Below are positions 13,874-21,956 of a stretch of DNA of 22,018 bases, piece by piece (position 1 is the first letter of the stretch; every line of letters begins with the position of its first letter). The notes below the pieces were generated by a model, which saw nothing but the letters and a program-made list of their open reading frames with translations, did no database searches and was not told where the DNA came from. The stretch is from the NCBI GenBank assembly GCA_024281135.1, contig JAMXLG010000248.1, positions 1 through 22,018 of the forward strand, read 5' to 3'. Both the position numbers and the translations under genes were made by a program. The stretch comes from Vulcanimicrobiia bacterium. GTDB lineage: Bacteria > Eremiobacterota > Eremiobacteria > Baltobacterales > Baltobacteraceae.

Positions 13874-16252
13874 TTACTCGAGCGCTGCGAGCGCTACTGC
13901 ATGGGCTTCCGACGCGCTCATCGATGACCCATCAGCTTCGGCAGTTGCAAGCTCCTGCGAGACGAGTTGCTCTTGAAGCGACAAGCATAGGCGGTCATAG
14001 GCGTCCTGTTTCATGAGGTTGCGGCGAAATCCGGAATGCACGACGCTACGAACAAATCCGAGGAGCTTTGCCGCAGTATCAGTGCGACCACGAAGAGCAA
14101 GATACAGAGCCGTGATCTCCAGTGCGCTGTGCATCGTACTCTCGCCGACAGGCAGATCGGCGAGGAGGGATTTTAACGACTGCATGGCGCCTTCGAGATC
14201 ACCCTCATCAAGCCGAAGTATGGCAAGGCGCTCGAGCGCGTTCTGCCGGACGATGGGGTACGTTTGGAACTCGTCTGCCATCATTCGTTCCGCGTACTCG
14301 AGTGCTAGGTGCTTATTGCCCACCGCGTATTCCAGCGTTGAATATCGGCTGTAACAGTAGAGCGCGATCCACAAACGTTCACCAAGCGCGAGCGCGAGCG
14401 TTTCTGCCGTCGCGACATCTTCGCGCGCGTCGTCAAATCGGCGTTGGGCCATGCGGAGGTCGTGTCTATTCGCTAGAAATGAAAGACGAAGCGCGGAATC
14501 GTTCAACGCTTCGAAAGCCAATAGTTCGGAAGCGCGCTGAGCGGAGCGATCCGCTTCGGCCAGCATTCCATGCATCGCTAAAACCGCGGTGAGCACGATA
14601 TGCAAGCGTACCTTTGCGCGGTCGTCACCGAATTGCTCGCACAGCCGAACGGCACGGTCGACCTTGTCGAGAACGACCGGTTCCCGCTGAGCGTGAAGGA
14701 TGAACTTCGTCAGCAGACGCGAGAGAAGAAGCGGATGTCGTGATTCGTCGAGGCGCTCGATAGCGTCGTCGAGCAATCGCCGGTGTTCTCCCGGACGACC
14801 GATATAGTCCCAGAGGGGAGAAAAGCTGCAGAGAATTTCGGCCGCGAATACTCGGTCCTCTTGCAGTGGCGCGTCAAGCGCCCAGGCAATTGCGCTACGC
14901 AAGTTTTCGATATCGCCGAGCAGCGAAACCGCATGTTCGCGCGATATGACTGCGTCTTCGAAATCTTGGGCAAGACGAGCGAACCATTGCACGTGCCGCC
15001 GCGCCGCCGCCGTATACCTCTCCATTTCGTGCAGCCGTTGTAAGGCGAATGTTCGGACGGACTCCAGCAAAGAATAACGTACTCTGCCGTCTAGGCTCTC
15101 GACGTTCACAAGCGACTTATCTACAAGTGCTGACAGACATTGCACTACAAGAGAGCCGCTTAGATCATCACCGGCGCAGACGGCCTCAGCTGCAGCAAGC
15201 GTAAATCCGCCCGCAAACACCGAGACGTCACACAACAAGCTTTGCTCTTGCGCCGTCAGAAGTTCAAAACTCCAGCGAATGGCGGCGTTTACCGTTTGTT
15301 GTCGAGCCGGTAAGTCCCGACGGCCGGACGGCACGTCGAATTCTTGGTGCAAGCGGTCCCGAAGTGTTTCAATGCCGAGGAGAGGGACGTGCGCCGCAGT
15401 CAGTTCGATGGCGAGCGGTATGCCGTCAAGCCGTCGAACGATGTCGACGACCGCAGGCAGATTTCTTGAATCGAATGTGAGGTGCGACGACAGCGCTTGG
15501 GCGCGTTGCGTGAAAAGATCGATCGCCGAGGACTCCGCAAGCGAGGGTAAGCGATAGACGAACTCGCCTGCCACATTGAGCCGTTCGCGGCTGGTCGCGA
15601 GAATTGTGATGTGCGGGCAACGGCTCAAAATCGCGTCTGCGGCCTGTGCTGCATTTGCAATCACGTGCTCGCAGTTGTCGAGAATCAGGAACATGCGCCG
15701 GTTCGCGAGCGCCCGAGATAACGTGTCGATCGATCCGGCGCTGCCGGTCAGAGGCGGTTGGATTGTATAGGCAATCTTGGATACGATGAATTCGCCGTCG
15801 GTAAGCGAGGCTAAGTCGGTAAACCACGCTTCCTCCCAAGAACGACCCAGAAGTTGCGTCGCCGCTTCAATCGCGACGCGCGTCTTTCCGACTCCACCGG
15901 AACCGGTGATCGTTACTAATCGCGACCGATCTACGAGCTTGAGAATATCGGCAATGTCGGCATCGCGACCGACGAACGAGGTACGCTCGGCGTGAAGATT
16001 ATGCGACGCCGCACCGCCGGCCGGTTTACCACGTCCCGTTTTGCGCGCGTCCTTAAGTGCGGAGCTTTCCTCCGGGTCGAGATTTAGGGCCTTTGCAAGA
16101 AGCGAAAGGGTGCTTTGATACGGCGCTTGGCGAATGCCGCGCTCGAGCGCGCTGACCGCAGCGGGACTTATCCGCGCTTTCTCGGCCAGGTCGCTTTGCG
16201 AAAGTCCGGCACGGATCCGGTATTCTCTGAGCAGCTCCCCAAACGTAGACAC
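13874..16252 (-). CDS. XRE-HTH / NB-ARC-like STAND ATPase / TPR regulator (copy C)
   Basis: This is the third and most divergent member of the local family, 792 residues. XRE helix-turn-helix at 4-60 (AGLSQSDLAEKARISPAAVSALERG), SFVGRD near 92, P-loop GSGGVGKT (117-124), Walker B MFLILDNCEH, ILATSRER and GIPLAIELTAAH are present. A long helical repeat region follows, ending in SASEAHAVALAALE, which parallels the WSEDQAV tail of copies A and B. The start is GTG 16252 with GGGAGA at a six-base spacing. It is transcribed alone, divergent from the secreted hydrolase and convergent with the 44-residue ORF. A role as a ligand- or ATP-gated transcription regulator is inferred from architecture; the target could be the divergent hydrolase operon. 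Confidence 0.9.
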   Translation of the reverse strand: MSTFGELLREYRIRAGLSQSDLAEKARISPAAVSALERGIRQAPYQSTLSLLAKALNLDPEESSALKDARKTGRGKPAGGAASHNLHAERTSFVGRDADIADILKLVDRSRLVTITGSGGVGKTRVAIEAATQLLGRSWEEAWFTDLASLTDGEFIVSKIAYTIQPPLTGSAGSIDTLSRALANRRMFLILDNCEHVIANAAQAADAILSRCPHITILATSRERLNVAGEFVYRLPSLAESSAIDLFTQRAQALSSHLTFDSRNLPAVVDIVRRLDGIPLAIELTAAHVPLLGIETLRDRLHQEFDVPSGRRDLPARQQTVNAAIRWSFELLTAQEQSLLCDVSVFAGGFTLAAAEAVCAGDDLSGSLVVQCLSALVDKSLVNVESLDGRVRYSLLESVRTFALQRLHEMERYTAAARRHVQWFARLAQDFEDAVISREHAVSLLGDIENLRSAIAWALDAPLQEDRVFAAEILCSFSPLWDYIGRPGEHRRLLDDAIERLDESRHPLLLSRLLTKFILHAQREPVVLDKVDRAVRLCEQFGDDRAKVRLHIVLTAVLAMHGMLAEADRSAQRASELLAFEALNDSALRLSFLANRHDLRMAQRRFDDAREDVATAETLALALGERLWIALYCYSRYSTLEYAVGNKHLALEYAERMMADEFQTYPIVRQNALERLAILRLDEGDLEGAMQSLKSLLADLPVGESTMHSALEITALYLALRGRTDTAAKLLGFVRSVVHSGFRRNLMKQDAYDRLCLSLQEQLVSQELATAEADGSSMSASEAHAVALAALE

Positions 16253-16311
16253 GATAAGTCTCCCATGCGCACATTAGACTGGGAGTGCCTTGTACACCTT
16301 TGGTTCACTGC

Positions 16312-16340
16312 TTGTCGTCGCGCAATTTGCTACTTCTAGT
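16312..16340 (+). promoter_or_regulatory. Weak candidate promoter for the hydrolase operon
   Basis: TTGTCG and TCTAGT are separated by 17 bases, each matching four of six consensus bases. This would start transcription near 16347 and leave a leader of about 45 nt. The evidence is only the pattern and location between the divergent STAND copy C and hydrolase genes. Confidence 0.2.
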
Positions 16341-16345
16341 GACGT

Positions 16346-16363
16346 CGCGCTCCTGGAAGCGCG
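16346..16363 (+). promoter_or_regulatory. Leader hairpin upstream of the hydrolase
   Basis: CGCGCT and AGCGCG form a six-base stem with a six-base loop, 27 bases before GTG 16391 and clear of its AAGGAG ribosome-binding site. It could stabilise the mRNA or form a regulator site. It has no T-tract. Confidence 0.25.
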
Positions 16364-16390
16364 GCAAACATCGACGTAAGGAGCAGATAC

Positions 16391-17362
16391 GTGAACTTAA
16401 GAACTTGGATTTTCGTTGCAGCGCTGGCGATCGCGTCAGCTACGTCCGCTAATGCGGCGCCTTCACCGGCCCAGCAATTGGGTTTTGCAGATCACTCGGT
16501 GATCGCGAACGGCGTCCGGTTGCACTACGTCACATTCGGCAAAGGCGATCCCGTGTTGCTTATCCCGGGTTGGCCTGAAAGCTGGTATGCGTGGCGTTCG
16601 GTCATGAAGCAGTTGGCTGCTTCCGGGCGCGAAGCATATGCGCTGGATCCGCGTGGGTTCGGCGATAGCGATGCGCCGGGCAGTGGCTACGATCTCGCCA
16701 CATCTGCAAAAGATATTCATGCGTTTATCGAGGCCGCCGGCCTTGCGCGCGGCGGCGGCATCGACATCATCTCGCACGACATCGGAAACTGGATCGCGTT
16801 CGCGCACGCAAGCACGTACCCTCAGGATGTGCGGCGTCTGGTGCTGAGCGAAGCGCCACTGCCGGGTGTGGCAACACAACCGACCCCGACCGACGTACAA
16901 GTGTTGCGGACGTGGCAGTTTGCGTTCAATCGGTTACCCGTACTTCCAGAATCGTTGGTTCAGGGGCGCGAGCGCGCGTATCTGACGTACATCTATACTA
17001 CGAAAGCGACGAAGACGTCCGTCTTTGATTCTGCCGCGCTAGATGAATACACACGCGTCTTTTCACGCGGCTCCGTGTTGAGCGCAGGCTTCGACTATTA
17101 TCGTGAGGCGTATAGTGCAGCCGGTCTGAAAGAGATGCAACTCTTCGCAGCACACAAACTTGCAATGCCGGTGTTCACACTCGCCGGAGAAGGTTCGCTC
17201 GGTCCGATCATGCTCAAGGTGATTGCGCCGTATGCGACCGACGTGCACGGTACTGTGCTGGCGGGATGCGGTCATTTCCTCGCCGAGGAGTGCCCCGAAG
17301 CCTATACTCGCGCCGTGTTGACGTTCTGGCAGCGCGCTTCGCTTGAAACGGCGTCGAAATGA
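16391..17362 (+). CDS. Secreted alpha/beta hydrolase, epoxide hydrolase-like
   Basis: The product is a 323-residue enzyme with a cleavable Sec-type signal peptide (hydrophobic 5-20, likely cut after ANA near residue 22). The alpha/beta-hydrolase core shows LLIPGWPESWYAW, YALDPRGFGDSDAP, IISHDIGNW with nucleophile D130, and GCGHFLAEE with catalytic H295. An aspartate nucleophile is typical of epoxide hydrolases and dehalogenases; serine hydrolases use Ser there. The oxyanion HGxP motif reads PGWP. The third acid is not obvious. Exact substrate is unknown. GTG 16391 is supported by AAGGAG at suitable spacing. Its stop overlaps the DUF302 start (ATGA). It probably acts outside the cytoplasm. Confidence 0.85.
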   Translation: MNLRTWIFVAALAIASATSANAAPSPAQQLGFADHSVIANGVRLHYVTFGKGDPVLLIPGWPESWYAWRSVMKQLAASGREAYALDPRGFGDSDAPGSGYDLATSAKDIHAFIEAAGLARGGGIDIISHDIGNWIAFAHASTYPQDVRRLVLSEAPLPGVATQPTPTDVQVLRTWQFAFNRLPVLPESLVQGRERAYLTYIYTTKATKTSVFDSAALDEYTRVFSRGSVLSAGFDYYREAYSAAGLKEMQLFAAHKLAMPVFTLAGEGSLGPIMLKVIAPYATDVHGTVLAGCGHFLAEECPEAYTRAVLTFWQRASLETASK

Positions 17363-17787
17363 TACCCTTCGTTCAAAAGCAGACGTTTCGCCAGCTAGAC
17401 GTGACGCACGTCGCGATCGATTCGACGAAGCCGTTCGCGAATGTCGAGGCATTTCTGGAAGCGGTGGTCCCGCCGGTCGAGTTCGAGCACCGATTGGAAG
17501 ACTCGCCGGAACTGGTTATCTTTCTCAAACGAGAGCACGGCGCGCAAGTGGTGCAGTACGAAATCGGGAATCCGCTCATCGGTTCAACTGTGGCGCGTTA
17601 CAATCAGGGTGCGTCGCTGTACGTTCCGTTACGGGTCCTCCTCTACGAGAATGACAACGGCGGCTCGCGCTTCGAGTACGATCTCCCGTCTTCGCTCTTC
17701 GTTCAGTTCGACAACGATCGTATTGCAGAAGTTGCGCGCGCACTCGATGACGCACTCGAGCGTGCATTAACAGCGGCGGCAGGGTGA
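17359..17787 (+). CDS. DUF302 family protein
   Basis: The product has 142 residues and matches DUF302, a small alpha-beta family of unknown function. Recognisable stretches are QYEIGNPLIGSTVARYNQGASLYVPLRVLLYE, FEYDLPSSLFVQF and a C-terminal helix VARALDDALERAL. There is no signal peptide, so it should be cytosolic. The ATG lies inside the hydrolase stop (ATGA), giving obligate co-transcription and probably translational coupling. A tiny ORF and then the epoxide hydrolase follow. No catalytic residues can be assigned. Confidence 0.82.
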   Translation: MIPFVQKQTFRQLDVTHVAIDSTKPFANVEAFLEAVVPPVEFEHRLEDSPELVIFLKREHGAQVVQYEIGNPLIGSTVARYNQGASLYVPLRVLLYENDNGGSRFEYDLPSSLFVQFDNDRIAEVARALDDALERALTAAAG

Positions 17788-17792
17788 GTATC

Positions 17793-17840
17793 ATGAAACA
17801 CGATCGCCCAATTCTCGTTACCGTGGAGGTTGCACAATGA
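17793..17840 (+). CDS. Possible 15-codon linker or leader ORF
   Basis: ATG 17793 starts five bases after the DUF302 stop, with AGGGTGAG upstream, and encodes MKHDRPILVTVEVAQ. Its TGA overlaps the epoxide hydrolase ATG (ATGA at 17837-17840), and it contains that gene's GGAGG site. It could keep ribosomes translating from DUF302 into the hydrolase. It is short enough to be chance. Confidence 0.35.
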   Translation: MKHDRPILVTVEVAQ

Positions 17841-19144
17841 ACCGGTTTCGTTTCGTCAGCAGTTCGGCGTTCGGCCTGGCTGCGGCTTCGTTCGGTATGC
17901 TCGGCAGCGCGCAGGTCAGAGCTGCTGATTCTTCCGAGTCCATTAGACCGTTCCATGTCAACTTTCCGGAATCGGACCTTGTCGATTTGCGGCGACGCAT
18001 AGCGGCTACTCGATGGCCGGACCGTGAAACGGTGAGCGATTCATCGCAAGGCGTACAGCTCGCCACGATGCAGCTGCTCGCGCAGCATTGGGCGACCGAC
18101 TATGACTGGCGTAAGATCGAGGCTCGCCTCAACTCGCTGCCGCAATTCGTCACAAACATCGACGGCCTCGAGATCCACTTCATTCACGTCCGGTCGAAGC
18201 ATGAGAACGCGCTGCCGCTGATCGTTACGCACGGTTGGCCCGGCTCGATCATCGAGCAGTTGAAGATCATCGATCCGCTTACGAACCCAACTGCTCACGG
18301 CGCAAGCGCGTCTGATGCATTTCATCTTGTGATTCCGTCGATTCCGGGTTACGGGTTCTCGGCGAGACCGACGACCACGGGCTGGGGACCGGAACGGATC
18401 GCGCGTGCGTGGGTCGTACTTATGAAGCGCCTTGGTTACAACAAGTTTGTCGCGCAAGGCGGGGACTGGGGCGGAGCAATCGGTGATATCATGGCGAGCC
18501 AGCAGCCACCCGAATTGCTGGGAATTCATACGAATTTTCCGCAAACGGTTCCGGCAGAGATTGGAAAGCCGCTCGCGTTAGGCGCTCCGCCGCCGGCCGG
18601 TCTCTCAGCCGACGAAAAACGAGCCTACGAAGAACTCATCAACTTGCGTGCGAAGCAGTTGGGGTACGCGATTTTTAGTTCGACGCGACCACAAACGCTT
18701 TACGCGTTGGCGGATTCACCGGTCGGACTCGCCGCGTGGATGCTCGATCATGCCGACGGATTCGCGCAGCCTGCGGCGGGGATTACGTCAGCAGTGCTTG
18801 GACATACGGTTGACGGGCATTCCGCCGGCGACCTGACACGCGACGATGTCCTCGATAACATCACTCTGTACTGGTTGACGAATACGGGCGTGTCTTCTGC
18901 TCGCCTCTTTTGGGAATATAGGGCTCGTCTCTTGGGCGCCGTCAATATTTCAATACCGGCAGCTGTAAGCGTATTTCCCGGCGAGATCTATCAAGCGCCG
19001 CGCAGTTGGACCGAGCGTGCCTATCATAAGCTCGTTTATTTCAACAATGTTGCCGCGGGTGGTCACTTTGCCGCCTGGGAGCAACCGCAACTCTTTTCAG
19101 AAGAAGTTCGCGCCGGCTTCAGGCCGGTGCGCGCGACGGTCTAG
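17837..19144 (+). CDS. EHN-type epoxide hydrolase, exported copy
   Basis: This is an alpha/beta-fold epoxide hydrolase with the N-terminal EHN domain found in microsomal and juvenile-hormone hydrolases, which opens epoxides to diols. The product has 435 residues, with an export signal (about 1-30, hydrophobic, ending VRA before AD). The EHN domain (IRPFHVNFPESDLVDLRRRIAATRWPD) spans about 36-140. H132 begins HGWPGS, D210 is the nucleophile in GGDWGG, E383 lies in FPGEIYQAPRSW and H410 in GGHFAAWEQP; the E-to-H distance is 27. GGAGG precedes ATG 17837. It sits third in the hydrolase operon, 10 bp ahead of a close paralogue lacking the signal. A Tat signal is not evident. Confidence 0.92.
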   Translation: MNRFRFVSSSAFGLAAASFGMLGSAQVRAADSSESIRPFHVNFPESDLVDLRRRIAATRWPDRETVSDSSQGVQLATMQLLAQHWATDYDWRKIEARLNSLPQFVTNIDGLEIHFIHVRSKHENALPLIVTHGWPGSIIEQLKIIDPLTNPTAHGASASDAFHLVIPSIPGYGFSARPTTTGWGPERIARAWVVLMKRLGYNKFVAQGGDWGGAIGDIMASQQPPELLGIHTNFPQTVPAEIGKPLALGAPPPAGLSADEKRAYEELINLRAKQLGYAIFSSTRPQTLYALADSPVGLAAWMLDHADGFAQPAAGITSAVLGHTVDGHSAGDLTRDDVLDNITLYWLTNTGVSSARLFWEYRARLLGAVNISIPAAVSVFPGEIYQAPRSWTERAYHKLVYFNNVAAGGHFAAWEQPQLFSEEVRAGFRPVRATV

Positions 19145-19154
19145 GCGTGTCGCC

Positions 19155-20357
19155 ATGTCTGTTCAGCCGTTTCACGTAAACGTTCCCGATGCGGATCTCG
19201 AAGAAATGCGCCGGCGCATAAACACCACGCGCTGGCCGGATCGCGAAACCGTCTTGGACGAATCGCAAGGCGTGCAGGCCGCGATGATTACGAAACTCGC
19301 GCGCTACTGGGGTACCGACTACGATTGGCGTACGTGCGAGAAGAAGTTGAATGCACTCCCGCAGTTCACGACCGAGATAGATGGAATAACGATTCACTTT
19401 ATTCACGTCCGGTCGAAGCACCAGGATGCGTTGCCGCTTATCGTTACGCACGGATGGCCTGGCTCGGTCATCGAGCAGTTGAAAATCATCGAGCCGCTGA
19501 CCGATCCTACCGCACACGGTGCAAACGCTTCCGACGCGTTTCATCTGGTTATTCCGTCGATCCCCGGCTACGGTTTTTCAAGCCGCCCCACGACCACCGG
19601 TTGGGATACGGATCGCATCGCACGCGCGTGGGTCGTGCTGCTGGAGCGCCTTGGCTACACGAAATTTGTCGCGCAGGGCGGCGATTGGGGTGCCGGCGTG
19701 GTGGAAGCGATGGCTAAACAAACGCCGCCGGAGTTGCTGGGCATCCACGTTAACTTGCCCGGTACCGTTCCACCGGACATTGCGAAGGCGCTTGCATTGG
19801 GCGGTCCGCCGCCGGCCATTCTTTCCGGCGACGAGCGACGCGCGTACGAACAACTCAGCGTCTTATATGCGAAAAAACGTGCCTATGCAACATTCATGGC
19901 GACGCGCCCACAGACGCTGTACGGCATCGCCGATTCACCCGTTGGTTTAGCAACATGGATGATCGACCACGGCGACGGCTACTCACAACCGGCTGCGGCA
20001 ATTGTCTCTGCCGTTGCAGGGCAAACCGTTGACGGGCATCCGGCCGGCGCGATTACCCGAGACGACGTTCTCGATGACATCACGTTGTACTGGCTAACCA
20101 ACACGGGCGTTTCTTCCGGGCGTCTCTATTGGGAGACGAAGACTAGCCTGTACAATGCTGCCAACGTTGCGATCCCGGCCGCGGTGAGTGTCTTTCCGGG
20201 CGAAAACTATCAAGCTCCGCGTAGTTGGACGCAGTTGGCGTATCATAAGCTCATCTATTTCAACGAGGTTGCAGCCGGTGGTCACTACGCGGCTTGGGAA
20301 CAACCGCAACTCTTTTCAGAGGAGGTCCGCGCCGGCTTCAGATCTCTTCGGAGCTAG
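19155..20357 (+). CDS. EHN-type epoxide hydrolase, cytosolic copy
   Basis: This is a 400-residue paralogue of the preceding enzyme without an export signal; the EHN domain starts at residue 2 (SVQPFHVNVPDADLEEMRRRI). Catalytic positions are conserved: H99 of HGWPGS, D177 in GGDWGA, E350 in FPGENYQAPRSW and H377 in GGHYAAWEQP. The frame is open further upstream, but that stretch overlaps the end of the previous gene in another frame, and ATG 19155 gives an N-terminus aligned to the EHN domain. It lies 10 bp after the stop of the exported copy, so the pair is co-transcribed. Together they could process the same kind of epoxide on both sides of the membrane; this is inference. Confidence 0.92.
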   Translation: MSVQPFHVNVPDADLEEMRRRINTTRWPDRETVLDESQGVQAAMITKLARYWGTDYDWRTCEKKLNALPQFTTEIDGITIHFIHVRSKHQDALPLIVTHGWPGSVIEQLKIIEPLTDPTAHGANASDAFHLVIPSIPGYGFSSRPTTTGWDTDRIARAWVVLLERLGYTKFVAQGGDWGAGVVEAMAKQTPPELLGIHVNLPGTVPPDIAKALALGGPPPAILSGDERRAYEQLSVLYAKKRAYATFMATRPQTLYGIADSPVGLATWMIDHGDGYSQPAAAIVSAVAGQTVDGHPAGAITRDDVLDDITLYWLTNTGVSSGRLYWETKTSLYNAANVAIPAAVSVFPGENYQAPRSWTQLAYHKLIYFNEVAAGGHYAAWEQPQLFSEEVRAGFRSLRS

Positions 20358-20405
20358 TCAATTTTCATACCGAGCGTTCTCGCAGCACTGATCACCTTCG
20401 TACCG

Positions 20406-21956
20406 ATGTACTCGTCGCCTACGGCGCGGCAGCTTCCGCCGATGCTTGCGCGGATCGCAGGCGTTCCCTTGGCAGAACCGCCGCGCGAATGGCTGGGAGA
20501 CTACATCGAACCGGGCAATGTGCTCGCAATTACCGCTTGGCTCAAGCGCGCGCCGGCGAACCGCGCAAGCGCGTTCGTGATCTCGACCGACATGCTGGCG
20601 TACGGCGGCCTCGATCCATCCCGAATACCGGACGATGTAAGCGAACAAGACGCAATGTCACGCCTACAGGTGCTGCGCGAACTTCGAAAACGCCATCCGC
20701 ATGCATGGATCTCTGCATTCGGAACGGTGATGCGATTGGAGCCGACGGTGGTGCAACCAGTTGGAGAGGCCGTTCATTATTCAGCGATCGCGCAGCCGCC
20801 CACGTGGCAGTATATTTGGGACTACGCGCAGCTGCACGATCCGCCGACAGCGGATGAGGAACCGCGGGCAGAACATTTGCGCCAACTGATTGGTTCCGCG
20901 AATTTGGCGTCATATTTGGAGGCGCGTAGACGCGATCTCATCGTCGACGTGTTCGCGTTGCGTTTGGTTGAAGATCGCACGCTCGACCGGATCGTGCTCG
21001 GCGCCGATGACGCGGGTCCCGTCGGCTTACACGTGAGGGACGTTCATACGCTCACGGAAACGGTAGCACAACTCGGGATCGCCGGACGTGCGGCGGTTGA
21101 ACCGGGCGCGGACGAATTGGGAGCAGCGCTTGTCGCGCACGCGATTGCTCGTGAGGCGCGGTGGACGCCGCGCGTCTCCGTTAGCTATTCGACGCCAACC
21201 GGCGGCGCAACGCAAGATCCGCTCGAGTTTGCGCCGATTTCGGTGACAATCGATGATTTGATTCGGCTTTCCGGTGGTATTCACGACGACATTCACCCGG
21301 ATATTTCCCTCGTCGTTCGCGTGCCTGGGACGAGCGCCGCTCAAGATGACGCATTACTTGATGGGCTCTCGACATCCGTGCGGTCGGGACGATCCGTGGC
21401 CTTCGTCGACCTCACGTATCTTACGCGATCCTACGACGCGCAAGCTGCGTTCGTTCAGCGGCTGATTCAAGCCCGTATTTCTGGTACCCTTGACGCGTAT
21501 TCTTCGTGGAACACCGATGCAAACAGCGTTGGTCTCGCGCTTGCCGAGGCGATCGCCGTCGGCGCAGGCCGTCGGACGGCGAAATACGACCCGATCGCGC
21601 ATGCGGAGTTCATGGTGAACCGTTATATTGATGACTACCTTTACCACGATATCGTGCGCCCCGAAGTGAACACGTATCTTGCCGACCGCGGGATTCCCAA
21701 CCACGAGTACCTTGCACCGGAGGCCGCAGCAGACGCGAGCCGTAAGATGCGCGAGTTGATCGAGCCACTCGCTCGCGATCTGCTGCGAAAACTCTATCCG
21801 CACTACCGCGCGGTGCGATTCGAGTTCACACTTCCGTGGCCACGTACCCAGGAGATCGAAAGTAACATCAAGCTCACCGCCTATTCAGCTTCTCACGTCG
21901 CAACCGGAACGGCGCTTGCTGCAGCCTCAATGAGGCTACAGACGTCATCCGGATGA
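20406..21956 (+). CDS. DUF4127 family protein
   Basis: The product has 516 residues matching DUF4127, a family of unknown function. Signature stretches are RQLPPMLARIAGVPLAEPPREWLGD, VISTDMLAYGGLDPSR, VLRELRKRHP, ADDAGPVGLHVRD and DAYSSWNTDANSVGLALAEA. ATG 20406 is the first standard start, but the frame is open back to the preceding stop (20355). The missing first strand (LITFVP) lies just upstream, with only a CTG at 20388 to start it. The usual DDRP after that strand reads YSSP here. It is 48 bp downstream of the second epoxide hydrolase. Its last 64 bases overlap a convergent hydrolase gene. No signal peptide is seen. Confidence 0.85.
   Translation: MYSSPTARQLPPMLARIAGVPLAEPPREWLGDYIEPGNVLAITAWLKRAPANRASAFVISTDMLAYGGLDPSRIPDDVSEQDAMSRLQVLRELRKRHPHAWISAFGTVMRLEPTVVQPVGEAVHYSAIAQPPTWQYIWDYAQLHDPPTADEEPRAEHLRQLIGSANLASYLEARRRDLIVDVFALRLVEDRTLDRIVLGADDAGPVGLHVRDVHTLTETVAQLGIAGRAAVEPGADELGAALVAHAIAREARWTPRVSVSYSTPTGGATQDPLEFAPISVTIDDLIRLSGGIHDDIHPDISLVVRVPGTSAAQDDALLDGLSTSVRSGRSVAFVDLTYLTRSYDAQAAFVQRLIQARISGTLDAYSSWNTDANSVGLALAEAIAVGAGRRTAKYDPIAHAEFMVNRYIDDYLYHDIVRPEVNTYLADRGIPNHEYLAPEAAADASRKMRELIEPLARDLLRKLYPHYRAVRFEFTLPWPRTQEIESNIKLTAYSASHVATGTALAAASMRLQTSSG

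Larger units (their letters stand above)
17837..20357 (+). repeat. Tandem duplication of the epoxide hydrolase gene
   Basis: The two adjacent genes are clearly duplicates in direct orientation. Protein blocks such as IHFIHVRSKH, ALPLIVTHGWPGS and DAFHLVIPSIPGYGFS are the same in both, and DNA is nearly identical over several tens of bases in these regions. The signal peptide is present in the first copy only. Confidence 0.93.

Noticed and set aside
5877..16252. The three STAND proteins as Avs-type antiphage sensors
   Set aside because: They have an N-terminal HTH and no nuclease, TIR, protease or membrane effector, so a regulator is the simpler reading. A defence role is kept only as a possibility in the findings.
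19017..19154. Longer N-terminus for the second epoxide hydrolase
   Set aside because: It lies over the end of the preceding gene in another frame, lacks family residues and looks unlike a signal peptide.
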